Part shown: positions 1 through 10,494 of the stretch, piece after piece
Layout of the letters: the number at the start of each line of letters is the position of its first letter
How positions within the stretch are numbered: position 1 is the first letter of the stretch
DNA from: Tolypocladium sp. Sup5 PDA-1
Lineage: Eukaryota > Ascomycota > Sordariomycetes > Hypocreales > Ophiocordycipitaceae
Direction of reading: 5' to 3'
NCBI GenBank assembly: GCA_000750105.3
Contig: JPHH03000040.1
Span: 62,001 to 126,000 of the forward strand
DNA: 64,000 nucleotides
Notes under the pieces: generated by a model
What the model saw: only the letters and a program-made list of their open reading frames with translations
What the model was told of the DNA's origin: nothing
The model's database searches: none
Translations under genes and position numbers: made by a program

Positions 1-780
1 TGGACAGCAAGGAGCAACAAGCAAGCAGACAAGGATGTTAATTGGCAACTTGCCCCCCGAAGGTTGTCGGCGTTGCACGGGCCTGCCTGGTAGACTGGGA
101 AGAGGAGGAGCAGCGAGGAAGTCGAGGAGCCATGTGAGCAGTCACGTGGAATTTCTTTTGGCAACGGCACCGCTCGCCAGTTCATTTATCTGCCAATTTC
201 CACCACGTCAACCACCGACACTCGCTTCGTCCGTTCGTCTCCTCCGTTCGTCTCCTCCGGTCGGCAGGTCCAGGGGTCGAATCTATTCGGGGCACCACCG
301 GCAGACGTGATTGGACGCGAACTGCGTGTAAGCGCCATGGCACACCTCCCACCCGACGTCGCATGCAGGCCGCCAGCCAATCCGACGTCACGACGGCTGC
401 TTTTGCTTCGCGAGCCTCATCACTATATCTAGCTCCTACTCCAGGTCGACCCTGGCAGCGCGGCTATCGTGCATGGGCGCGTCGCTGCTTGTTCTGCCAT
501 TGGTTTGTCGAGTGACAGACGTCCAGTTTGAGGTGCCTCGTTGGAACGTCGAGCAACGCTGGCTCGTCTCCGGTGATGTTATAATTCTGTTCTTCTCGCT
601 CCTCGTCGAGCAGGCAAGTCGCACGCGCCGCCGTCCTAATTTTCCTTTCCTTCTCTCAGTTCTCTCATTTCCTTCTCCGTCTCTTCGGTCCTGCGGACCT
701 TTCTGTCTTCCTTTCTTCTCCACGCCTGAGGTTGGGTTTGATACCTGGCTTGTACGAAGTACTTCGTACTTCCCGTCAAA
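1..780. other. 5' intergenic region and leader of the first gene
   Basis: No convincing coding sequence. The stretch from about 600 to 730 is rich in C and T, as is usual just upstream of fungal start codons. A perfect 18-bp palindrome at 752-769 lies 11 bp before the ATG at 781 and is listed separately. Short reading frames here lack splice support and recognisable domains. Confidence 0.6.
752..769. repeat. 18-bp perfect palindrome
   Basis: GTACGAAGTACTTCGTAC equals its own reverse complement over all 18 bases. It sits 11 bp upstream of the start codon at 781, so it is probably in the 5' leader. Related words (ACGAAGTAC, GTACTTCGTA) recur in other gaps of the window. Confidence 0.9.
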
Positions 781-1509
781 ATGTCGTCCAGTCTCAAGAA
801 CGAGATATCGGCTTCCGACTTCGAGGTCGATGCCCACGATCTTCAGCTCAAGTCCAAGTCTCGCATGGTCGGCATGGTCCACAGCCTGCGCATCGCCATG
901 ACGGTTCTGGCCTTGGCGGCAGGAATCACCATCCTTGGTCTATCTGGCAACTCGCTCGTCGTGTACAGGAACACGTACGTTCCTGACAACTATCTCCTCC
1001 CGCTCTGGCCCGAGAGCTTTGATATCCGGCCCACTACGGCGCTCGTCGCTGGCAGTGCCATTGTCACGGTTGCCAACATCATGTCTCTGTGTGCCAGCAA
1101 GACGCCCTCTGTGAGTGTCCCGTCCGAGTCCGGCCGTGCTTGTGACTGACAATCACCATAGCTCCGAGCTCGTGCTGGAGCACACGCATCCGCCAGCTTG
1201 GCGGCACCAGCGATTGGGTTCATCGCCGCCCTGGTCGCCATGGCCTTCTTCTACGCAATCAACGCCTCCACGACCGTCGACACCTTCCAGAGCTGGACGT
1301 GCCGCTGGAAGCAGTTGAACATGACGGCCCAGCCGCGTTTCGGCACGCTGTGCAGGCAGAACGAGGCTGGTTTGATATTGGCTGTCCTCCTTGTCCCGCT
1401 TGAGCTGTTTGTGCTGGCAACCGCCTTCTTCCAGGTCTTTCTGGAGCGCAAAGTCAGTGCCGTCTCGCTTAAGGACGGTGGCAGGGAAGGAAGCCCAGCC
1501 ATGTCCTAG
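781..1509 (+). CDS. Four-helix integral membrane protein, uncharacterised
   Basis: Two exons, 781-1110 and 1162-1509, with a 51-bp intron (GTGAGT...ATAG) that keeps phase, give 225 residues. Four hydrophobic segments lie near residues 37-62, 85-104, 125-145 and 179-203. The N-terminus is polar (about 35 residues) and so is the short C-terminal tail. The loop between helices 3 and 4 has two cysteines near residues 157 and 174 and an N-x-T site near 163, consistent with an extracytoplasmic loop that may be disulphide-bonded. The topology resembles small four-helix fungal membrane proteins (MARVEL-like in layout), but I see no diagnostic motif, so I assign no function. The start is the first ATG after a pyrimidine-rich leader. 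The phase-consistent intron and helix pattern make the gene itself secure. Confidence 0.8.
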
Positions 1510-2505
1510 ACGCTAAGTGCCCTCGGGAAGGCATACCGCAAGCACGCGGTAGTGGAAACCTATTGGACATGGGGGCCCTTGCTGTTGGGACGGCTGCTTT
1601 CTACTTCTTCAGGGCTGTACTATATTGATGAGCACTATTTTAAGCGCGCCAATGATTGAAACGATACGTTATGCGATTGACGGGCACCACTGTTGTCTAA
1701 CGCTGTACGCCCCGATGATGCGCTCTGCCCCAGCAGTCCGGGTTGTGCTCTGTACACAAACATTCGGCATCCAGACATCCAAACGCCCACGTTTCCGGCG
1801 CTGCCTCCGCGCAAGCAGCTAACCTCTACCGTCTCAAAGGCGTGGCATCTGCTTGCGGAAATTCTACGAACTAACTGTCCTGCACTTCGTATAACCAACC
1901 TGTTTCATGCCGTAGGACGGGGACGTATTGTGATACCAACACTCGGCGTTGTGTCGCCACCGAACGGCTCAACTGTTTCCAGGGAAAACATGGGCATTGG
2001 GAAAGGTTTGGAAATAAATAAAAAAGAGAAGAGGCCATAGGCCTGACGCGAAGCACCGGTCACCGGGGGCTTTATGCGCCCGCATGAGTGAGTAGGCGGG
2101 AGACCTCCAGGGGCGACCTCCAGGGGCGACCCGCGCGTTGACGAGTTGCGCTCGGTTCAAAAGTATCTTTGTCGCTTCGCCGCGACTAGCACTCGCCCTG
2201 CGAAAGGAATCCGTCGGACCATTATTGTTTTGTCCGGTATGCTTGTCGGACCTCGTTTTCTTCCTCCCTCGCGTGAGAAAGTCGTTGTTGGGCTGGGCAA
2301 CTGTTTGCCTTGGCCGCGGATGACCAACGGACTATGTGAATCGCAAGCTTATTCCCTTTTACGGACATGATTTGTTCACGCTGCTAACAGATTCTTTATT
2401 TTCAAAGTCCTTTAGGAACGCCCTCTGCTGCGGTTCCGTCCTTGCTGCTTCAGTCTTTCGAGTCGATAGAGGACGAAAAGCGCCAGCTGATCCCAATCAC
2501 GAACC
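1510..2505. other. Intergenic region
   Basis: No gene seen. It holds the 3' flank of the membrane protein gene, a 13-nt tandem repeat (gacctccaggggc) at 2102-2131 and the leader of the MIF-like gene. Short frames near 1690-2040 and 2140-2370 show no domain. Confidence 0.55.
2102..2131. repeat. 13-nt tandem repeat, 2.3 copies
   Basis: The unit gacctccaggggc occurs at 2102-2114 and 2115-2127, followed by a partial third copy. It is intergenic. Confidence 0.85.
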
Positions 2506-3707
2506 ATGAAGAACTTCAGCGTTAATCGCAAACCACTGCCTCCAAACATGGAGCATACCAGCTCTCCCACTCCACGACGGCCTCAGTCGCCCGCTGAATC
2601 CTCTCGGCTGTCGACGGCGTCACCACAGCCAGCCCCAGCCAGGCCTGCGCCGCCACCGAACCTTCCGCTCGCGGAGCGGAGACTCAAACCCATCATGAGG
2701 AGGTCCAGTCTTGAGCCCGTGATAGAAGGGGAGACGAAGATTCTCAGAGACGCTTGGCAAGCCCAGCCCACGGACGGGGCGAGGCTGGCGAGACCGCAGT
2801 CGAAGCCGGACCTGTCAAAGCAGCGACATGCTCGCTTTGACGACGGGGCTCGGGCGGCATATACGCCGACGGGGTCACCAAAGGATCTTGTTCGCGGCGA
2901 GTCTGTTGTGCTGGTCGAGGTCAAGACGAACGTCATGGTACAGACTCCCCGCCGAGTAACGACTATTCCTCGGGACTGAGCTGTGACTGACACAAGACCA
3001 GGTGACAAACGAGTATACTTTCATCACCGAGCTATCCACCCACCTGTCGGTACGATACACCCGCCCCATGAGCTCCATCGTCGTCACGCTGCAGCACGGG
3101 GTCTGCATGCTCTTCGGGGGGTCCTTCGAGCCGGCATACACCATCACCCTCAGCGCCCTCCCCTGCCAGGTGCAGATGACGACGAACAAGCGCAACATCG
3201 CGCTGCTGCAGGCGCATCTCCTGCAGGCGCTGAGGGTGCCTCCCACGCGCGGATTTGTGCGCTTCGTGCCGGTGCCCGAGGAGTGCTCGGGCTGGGGAGG
3301 GAAGACGGTGGCCGGCGAGATTGCGGACCTCATGGGGCGGGAGGCTCCTGGGTCGGAGCAGGGTCATAAGATGCCGAGAAGGGGGGGCCTCACGGTATGG
3401 CATGCGTCTTTCCACTGTTTGTGAGTTTGTATGTACTAACATGGCCAAGTCTCTCTCGCTGCGTCGCCCGGCATTGCCAAGCGCCATTGATGCCGGTATG
3501 TTGTCGTCACGATCCTCGAGGAGGGAACTCCCGCCGAGTAAAGTGCCGCCCGCGCCCGCGGCACGAGTGCAAACCAATGGGGCCTTTGACAAGTCTGCAG
3601 AGCCTCGGGATGCGAAGAATACGAAGAAACGAAAGAGCTTCATACATGGGCTGCTGCGACGGTCCCCTAAAAGGGATAGGTCGGAGAGCTCCCAGGCCAG
3701 CTTGTGA
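2506..3707 (+). CDS. MIF/tautomerase-fold protein with disordered N- and C-terminal extensions
   Basis: Three exons (2506-2937, 3002-3394, 3450-3707) with 64- and 55-bp introns give 360 residues. Residues 1 to about 130 are Pro/Ser/Arg-rich and look disordered. Residues about 131-260 resemble macrophage migration inhibitory factor: a first strand VVLVEVKTNV, a helix, then MLFGGSFEPAYTITLSAL, matching the MIF pattern with FGGSSEP. About 100 basic and Ser-rich residues follow, ending in a KKRK cluster near the C-terminus. MIF tautomerases use an N-terminal proline freed after Met removal. Here the first strand is internal and has no proline at that place, so tautomerase activity is doubtful. 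Intron 1 falls just after the first strand. Fold assignment is confident; function is unknown. Confidence 0.82.
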
Positions 3708-5971
3708 ATTGCAAGCGTATATGGGGACAGGATTGGTGTGTGTGAGCTCTGAAGTAAGGACTCACGGAGGGGCGACCATTTGAATACAAAATATTGATGC
3801 GGTGTAGCAAGCCATGTGGAGTATATATGGCATACGGATACTCAGTTGAAGACAAAGGTAGAAGAAAAGCGTACTCCAGGCTCAATCAAACACTGTGCCA
3901 AGTCAATCGGGGAGCATCTAAACATAAAGAAGTAGTAATCGCTCACTACTTCCAACCCATAAACTAATATCCCCTTGATTCCGGGTTGCTTAAAGCGTAG
4001 TCCTCTACGGCTCTTTCATCCGACCTAGTTTGTACGGCAGAGTAATATAGGGTAGCACGTGGTATTCTGGAGAACGCTTGTGGCATAAGAGATGACTACA
4101 CGTGTGAACCGATCACTTTCACAATGCCATTGTCAAAGCAGAAGGTGCTCGCGTGCCATCGTCTCGAAAAGACGGCCCTGGATAAACACCAGCGGCTGGC
4201 TGCAGCATCGCCATTCGTCCGGGATGCTGCTCGTGGTTATGCGCCGAATCAGGTGACTACCGGGGAGGGCGTGTGGGAGGATCCGCTGGAGACGCTGCAG
4301 GGACGGGCTTGGTGGTGGGTGAGGGGCTTTGAAACGGCACACCCACGGCACCGAGACGGGTTAAATCGCATGGATGAATGGATGGATGGACCTACTGTAT
4401 GTACTCGTAACAACCTCGACGCGCTGGAAGCAACAGCAGAAGGCCCCCTAATTATACCCGGCTGGCCATTGGCGGCAGCTGGACAGCGGCCCATCCAGCA
4501 GCTGGCAGACAGACCTCGAGCTCCAGACCTCGAGCTCCAGACCTCCACCCGACTCGACCTCCATCGTCATCGCGCTCACACCTCGCGCAGCGCCGCAGTC
4601 CCTTCACCAACCTCACCAATGCCCTCGCCGCTGCACAGCCGCGGCCCGACGCTTCGTTTCAGAGCCCCCGGCGTCGAGCCTCCTCCTTCTCGTCAACCGC
4701 ACCATCCCGCAGTCTGATACGTCCGTGTCGTCGGCGCGCGCGCCCTCGCTCCCTCGCTCCCTCGCTCTCCCTCGCTCCCTCGCCAAAGGGCCCTTGCAGA
4801 CCAGGCCTGCCCCCAGCCAAGTCCGCCAGCTTCGCTCCGGCCGCCGCCGTCGACGAGCTTGGGCCTGCCTCGCCTCGCCTGTTTTATACCTCACGTCGGA
4901 CAACAAGGTGCTGGCTGTATCCGGCTCAACCCCCCCAGCCGCGCGTTGGCTGCTGCTGTCGCGTCCACCGAGGGCGCTTCCCTTGCCGGCCCGCAACGAT
5001 GGAGGTGAGTGAAGACGAGCACCTGCTTCATGTGTCGCACGTCTCTCTTCTGTCGTCTGACGTCCCCTTGCCGTGCCGTTCGTTGGTCGCATCTTCCGCT
5101 CTCTCCCGCCGTCTCTTCTCTTCCCTCCCGTTCCCTTCCCTGGCCCCCCGCAAGCGGCGGCGGCGCTCGAGTGGGCGAGCCGTTGCACGACAGCCCAGCG
5201 GCTCTGCAGCATATCCGTCCCTCCCTCCTCCCTCTCTCCCGGGGAAACACAAGGCCTTGCTTTTTCCTTGACCGCCGGCTGGGCCGACGGAGAGCAATTC
5301 AATGCCTCTGGACGGACGGCTATGTTACCCAGGCCGGCAAACCATGGCACGGGGGCGCCCGTTGACCAGTTGCGCTCCCTCTCGGGGCGCGGCGATGTGT
5401 GTCGGGAGCCGTCCGTGTCACACAGGATGCCTCGGTGCCAGCGTGAGCCCTGCCTGCATAGGCCATGGCCCTCGCTCCGTGCTGCCGGCGCAACGAATGA
5501 CTCGCGACCTGCCAGGCACCTATCCGCGCATCCGCCATCCGCGACTGGTCGTGGCAGGCCCGGGCCATGAGCAGCACAGCATATGAAGACACGAGGCCGA
5601 CGGGGCCAGCGTGTCCGGGGTCCGCGTAGTCTCGTGAGACTGTGGCGGCTCTGCGTGTCCATGTATGCCTGCGAGATGCGTGCGTGTGAGCGACGAACAG
5701 AGTTGAGATGAGCTGGCGGATTGGGCAGTGAACGAACAGCTCCCGCACCACGTGGCATGGCAGGCAGTCGTGCCAGCAACAAACCGCTCGAATTTACTGG
5801 CCTCATAAGTCTGAACAAACGGCTCGCTCGCTCAAGTGTGTTTGCCGGTCGCGTCGCCTCACTCGTTGTCCCGTCCGCCGACCTACTAGATTCTTGCCTA
5901 GCGGTGGAAGAAGCATCCCTTCCCACGTCGCCGCCGATCCTTCAACTCACATCCCTGCCGCGCTCCCTCTC
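3708..5971. other. Long intergenic region and probable Gtr2 leader
   Basis: No supported gene over 2.26 kb. It contains a 14-nt tandem repeat at 4511-4544, a CT-rich tract (gctccctc repeats) at about 4735-4790, and further pyrimidine-rich DNA to about 5260. An ATGGAG followed by GTGAGT at 4999 looks like a start plus splice donor, but no acceptor joins it in frame to Gtr2. Long minus-strand frames (such as 4613-5926) are low-complexity Arg/Ala/Gly/Ser strings produced by base composition. Confidence 0.55.
4511..4544. repeat. 14-nt tandem repeat, 2.4 copies
   Basis: The unit agacctcgagctcc occurs at 4511-4524 and 4525-4538, then a partial copy. It contains the palindrome CTCGAG in each unit. 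Confidence 0.85.
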
Positions 5972-7293
5972 ATGACTCTCAACCCTCCCCTCCGCGGCAA
6001 GTTGCTGGCTGAGCTGGGCAACGATGCCAACTTCACTTCTCACTCTCGCTCCGGCACCATGAGTCCAGCCACGCTAAACCTCCGACGTATTCACGAGCAG
6101 ACCGGTACGAGACCACAGACCAAGGATGCGCCAAAGGCCGTCGATCCTGCGCCAGCCCAGCCCACTAAGGGGAAGCCGCGGTTGCTGTTGATGGGACAGA
6201 GACGGTAGGTTGGCCCCCAAGCTGCGATACGGCTGGGGCGCGACGACTGACAGGGACACCTGCAGGAGCGGCAAGTCGTCGATCTCGAGCGTTGTATTTC
6301 ACAAGCTCCCTCCCAACGAGACCCTGTTCCTCGAGTCGACGGCTCGGATACAAAAAGACTCCATGGCGTGAGTTGTCTGCGCGAGTGGGCCCTCCCCCCC
6401 CCCTTTCCTTTGGATATTGACAGAAGCTGGACAGCTCGTTCATGGACTTTCAAGTATGGGACTTTCCCGGCCAGATAGACGTCTTCGAGAACACAAACTT
6501 TGACATGGACGCCATCTTTGGCGAGATTGGCGCGCTCATCTGGGTCATCGACGCGCAAGACGACTACCTCGAGGCCGTCGCCCGCCTCAACTCCACCATC
6601 CTTGCCCTGCAGGGCCACTACCCCAACATCAACATCGAGGTCTTCATCCACAAGGTCGACGGCCTCTCCGACGATTACAAGCTCGACATCCAGCGCGACA
6701 TCACCATCCGCATACAGGACGAGCTGTCGGACAACGGCTTCGAAAACGCCCCCGTCACCTTCCACCTTACTTCCATCTACAACCACTCCATCTTCGAGGC
6801 CTTCAGCCGCGTTATCCAGAAACTCATCCCCCGCCTCGGCACCCTCGAGTCCATGCTCACCAACCTCTGCCGCACGTGCCGCTTCGAAAAGGCGTACCTC
6901 TTCGACGTGCTGTCCAAGATCTACATCGCCACCGACAGCGCCACGGCCGACATGGCCAGCTACGAGATCTGCAGCGACTACATTGACGTCATTATCGACA
7001 TAACAGAGGTATATGGCACATGGCAGCGCAGCGACGAGAGCCGGAAGAAGCTGGAGGGCGAACCCTGGAACTCGAAGCTCGACGACCAGATTGGGTGCTC
7101 CACGGCAGAGAGCTGCCTCGTGCTGCACGATAGCAACAAGCCCATCATGCTGCGAGAGGTGGACCGCTACCTCGCGCTGGTGGCCATCATGAAGGACGAC
7201 TCGTACGATAGGATGCCGCTGGTGAATATGAACGTTGAGGCCGTGGTGGAGGGGTTGACCGAGTTCTTTGACATTACCAAGCCGAGGAAGTAG
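5972..7293 (+). CDS. GTR2: Rag-family GTPase Gtr2 (RagC/D type)
   Basis: Three exons (5972-6204, 6266-6367, 6435-7293) give 397 residues. Gtr2 pairs with Gtr1 in the EGO/Ragulator complex on the vacuole and relays amino-acid status to TORC1. The P-loop GQRRSGKSS (residues 75-83) is split by intron 1. The G3 element is DFPGQ (121-125), with glutamine after the glycine as usual in Rag proteins, and HKVDG (184-188) is the Rag-type G4 element. The C-terminal half is the roadblock-like dimerisation domain. An upstream sequence of about 70 polar residues precedes the P-loop. The start at 5972 is the first in-frame ATG after a stop; the Met at codon 30 is a possible alternative. The acceptor at 6434 was chosen over nearer AGs because it alone keeps phase and joins SFMDFQVWDFPGQ. 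Confidence 0.93.
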
Positions 7294-7424
7294 GGATGGC
7301 AATGGTGAACGCCGTAGCCCTTTACTGGCGGGGCAAGGCGTGGAACTGTACGATAGCTCGAAGCGATTCACTGATATGACATGACAATTATGGAGTAAGC
7401 CTATGTTAGGAGAAACATATTGCC

Positions 7425-10050
7425 CTATGGCGGTATTGAGAACGTACGCCACGTCGTACGGTTGCCCGCCAAGAGACAGATCCTCGTCGGAACCTCGCCC
7501 CTCAAATCGCTCCTGTCGTGCACCTCCATCCTCACCGGCCGCATCGCCTGCTCCGCTGGGAGACGGTACTCGTCGAAACCCTCGGCAGGAACGCTGCTAA
7601 CATTGTCTGGCTTGTCAGCGTCATATGGGCTGTACGGCAGCCTGGCCGACTGGACCGGCACCGAAACGACAACCGGTGCGTTATCTACGCGCGCGGTTAG
7701 TCTTTTGCATTGCCGGGTGACGGGAACGTTCAGTGGGCTACCTGGTTCGCTGCAGACGAGGAGGAGGGTCTTGTCGTTGAGGAACTTGAGGTCGATGAGT
7801 TTGCGGCCGGCGAGGGCGATGCAGCAGGACGTGACGGGGTGGTTGGTGCTGATGCCGTTGATGATGTCGATGCCGGCGCGGAAGATGTACACTGGCGAAG
7901 GGTGAGCTATGCAGAAGGGCGACGAAGCATGACAAGACGGAGATGTACCTTTGTTGTTGGCATCTTTAGAAGCTAACGCTGCGTAAATTATGCCTCCCTG
8001 GTCGACTGTTAGAAGAGCGGTTGAAGCCATGGCAAGAAGAAGACGTGACACACCTGTTTGGCTTCGCACATCTTGATATCCATCTTGCTGACCGGACGTC
8101 CCACCGACAGCCTCACCGGCTTGCCGAACCGGACGCTCCTCTTCTTAGCCTCGGCAATGTCCTTGAAGATCCTGCCAGACCAGCTGTTCATATAGTGAAC
8201 AAGAAAGTCAACATGTGGCAGGGCCCGCATGCAAGGCTGGCCGTCCTCCTGCTTCCTGAGCTGCCGGTCCAGCATGTCCAGCAGGCTGGGCCCGTCCTCG
8301 CAGTGGTCCCAGTCCGCCGAGTAGTCCTCCTTGGAGATGTCGTCGAAGAAGACGTCGAGCGGGCTGCGCGTCAGGTACCGCTCGATGTACGTGAGGATCT
8401 TGGCGTTGTCCATAGTGGCCTCCTTCTCGGTGAGTTCGTCGCTCGAGGTGGTGGCGAAGCGGTCGATCTGGAAGCGCAGCCAGGTCGAGAAGGCGGCGAA
8501 GTGCTCGAGCTCGTCCATGACGTGGGTGAGTGCCTTGTGGCCGACGAGGGTCAGGCAGCCGATGATGTCCATGACGCGGCTGATTTGCGTTACCGAGAAG
8601 CCGATGTCGTCGCGGCTGTCGTAGAACTGAGCCAGGCCGCGGAGCCTGCTGAGGATGATGGAGCAGCGCTCGAGCGCCGGGAGGAAGTTTTCGTGGATAA
8701 GACTGCGGAGGTTTTCGAGGCCAGATACCACAGCCTTGTCCCAGCGCTTGTGCCCCTATATCAATGTGTCAGCCTCTGCGTGTACGGTTTTAAGAGTCAG
8801 ACCTACCCGTTCTGCAAGGCTGTCGACCAGCCACTCTCGCACCGGTTCGTAGGCATGGCCCGTCACGACCGTGTGGTATAACGCGGGAACTACCCCTCGC
8901 GGTCCGCTCTGCATTTGCTCGAGGTCGCCCTGGACGCTCCGTAGGAAGCGGCTCGGCAGTTCTCTGGCGTTCTTCCACTCGACCAGCATGTGAAGCTGCG
9001 TCTGCTTGAGATATCTTAATAGCTTTTGCAGCGTAGTCAGTTTGGACGCCAGGAGGGACAGGTTGATTGGCGAGGAGGAGATGAAGGGCAGATCCATGGG
9101 GACGAGGTGCAGTTCATCCGGATCCGTGGCTGTGTCTGCAAGGACCAACGCATGCGTCGACACCTGGGGGTTGGAGGCATGATACACCATTTGCGATGTT
9201 GCGGAAGGGCTCAGCATTGGACACTGAAATGTCCCAATGACAAAGGAGTCGTATATGCTCAACTGCAGCTTGCCGTCGTTGGTTCCTACCACCATGACGT
9301 TGACCTGGTCGTACTCCTCCCGCCTGGGAGTTTGGAACAAGAACTCGATGCCGGTCCGCAGGGTAAACACGATGGCATCCTCGCTGAATCTCACAGTTAG
9401 CATTTAGCAGCGCCCAATGGCTTGGACACTCACTCTGCACCGGCACTGCCGCTCGGCAACGGGCTGACCTTGGGCAGAGCCGTGTCGACCTCCAGGAATG
9501 TGAGCTCCTGAGGAAGGTCGGCTGGCAGCTCCTCTCCTTGACGGCCCCATTCCTCTGAAATGTTCTCCTTGAGCCGGCTAGAGATTGGCTTCGATGCCCT
9601 GCTGGTGATGTTGCTGCTTGCCCAGCCAATATGCGTGATCCGCGTCTGCGACTTTTCACACACGGGGATGTGATGGGCAGCCTTGTTGTTCTCCAACCCC
9701 ATGAGCCGCACAACGCCGTCGCTCCAGGCCACGGCCAAGAACTGTCCTGATCACCTTGTCGTCAGGGACTGCATCTTATATCATGGTGTCTTGGGGCCGA
9801 GGGGCATGGGCAACAAACCATCTGGCTTCCACGTCACCGTGACAGCCTCGGGGGCCTTCTCCCCAGGCGGGCCGACCTGGTGGATCTTCGACACAGCCTG
9901 GCTCGGCGGCCTGTAGATGTAGAGATTCCTGCCGTCGCCGTCCCAGGTCGTCGCCAGGTCGAGCGTCGGACAGCTCACGGGGAAGCCATTCGGAGCCCTG
10001 GACTCGAACTCGGTCTCACTGAACAGTGAGAGCTGCTTCACCTGGGCCAT
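7425..10050 (-). CDS. APC4: Anaphase-promoting complex subunit 4 (APC4)
   Basis: Seven exons on the minus strand (10050-9819, 9746-9434, 9383-8807, 8755-8054, 7997-7949, 7891-7742, 7684-7425) give 760 residues; every junction is in phase. APC4 is a scaffold of the APC/C ubiquitin ligase that drives anaphase and mitotic exit. The first third has the WD40-like pattern, with LAVAWSDGVVRLMGLENNK and ITHIGWAS typical of the APC4 N-terminal blades. The middle carries the long helical APC4 domain, including LTTLQKLLRYLKQTQ and a second helical block in exon 4. Exon 5 is only 49 bp. The 3' end faces the Gtr2 3' end across about 130 bp, so the transcripts may overlap. Delta-COP lies upstream on the same strand. 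The family call is firm. Confidence 0.88.
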
Positions 10051-10494
10051 TCCTCGAGCTCTCAAACATGCCATGCATATGAAAATCAAATCATTTACTT
10101 GGCGCGTTGCTGTTGCGACTCGTTTGTTGAGCCGGCTGCATCTGTGTGGTTCACGCGTCGGGTTCAGTGACCAGTGCTGCGATCTGGGAGCCGCACTGTG
10201 CACCAGCTGTCCCATCCTCACTGTACGGAGTACTACGAATGGCTGATGTTCCTCGGGCTACAACAATCTACGCGAAATGACCTGACTGGGTACACGGAAC
10301 TGTGATTCGTCTGTTACTCGAAATAGCAGAGTAGCATATAATATTTTGCCTCTAGACATATGGCCTCAGCCGAGCCTTTCATACCAAGTCTGTCATTGCG
10401 CCGTGCGGCGACTACGCCCGCCCCTGAGTGACTGACAGCAACCCTAGTCTTTTCGCATGTCCTGTCCCGAAAGCAGCTGTCCGCTCCATCTACT
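10051..10494. other. APC4 promoter and delta-COP 3' flank
   Basis: A 444-bp gap between two minus-strand genes. It contains TACGGAGTA at 10224-10232. No coding sequence seen. Confidence 0.6.

Noticed and set aside
4999..5010. ATGGAG followed by GTGAGT as a 5' coding exon of Gtr2
   Set aside because: No acceptor between here and 5972 joins it in frame, and the intron would be about 900 bp, out of line with the window.
4613..5926. 437-codon minus-strand frame
   Set aside because: Arg/Ala/Gly/Ser low complexity in a C/T-rich leader region; no domain, and it overlaps the presumed Gtr2 promoter.
6091..7452. 453-codon minus-strand frame
   Set aside because: Lies antisense to Gtr2 exons; Val/Leu/Asp-rich composition is what GC-ending codons produce on the opposite strand.
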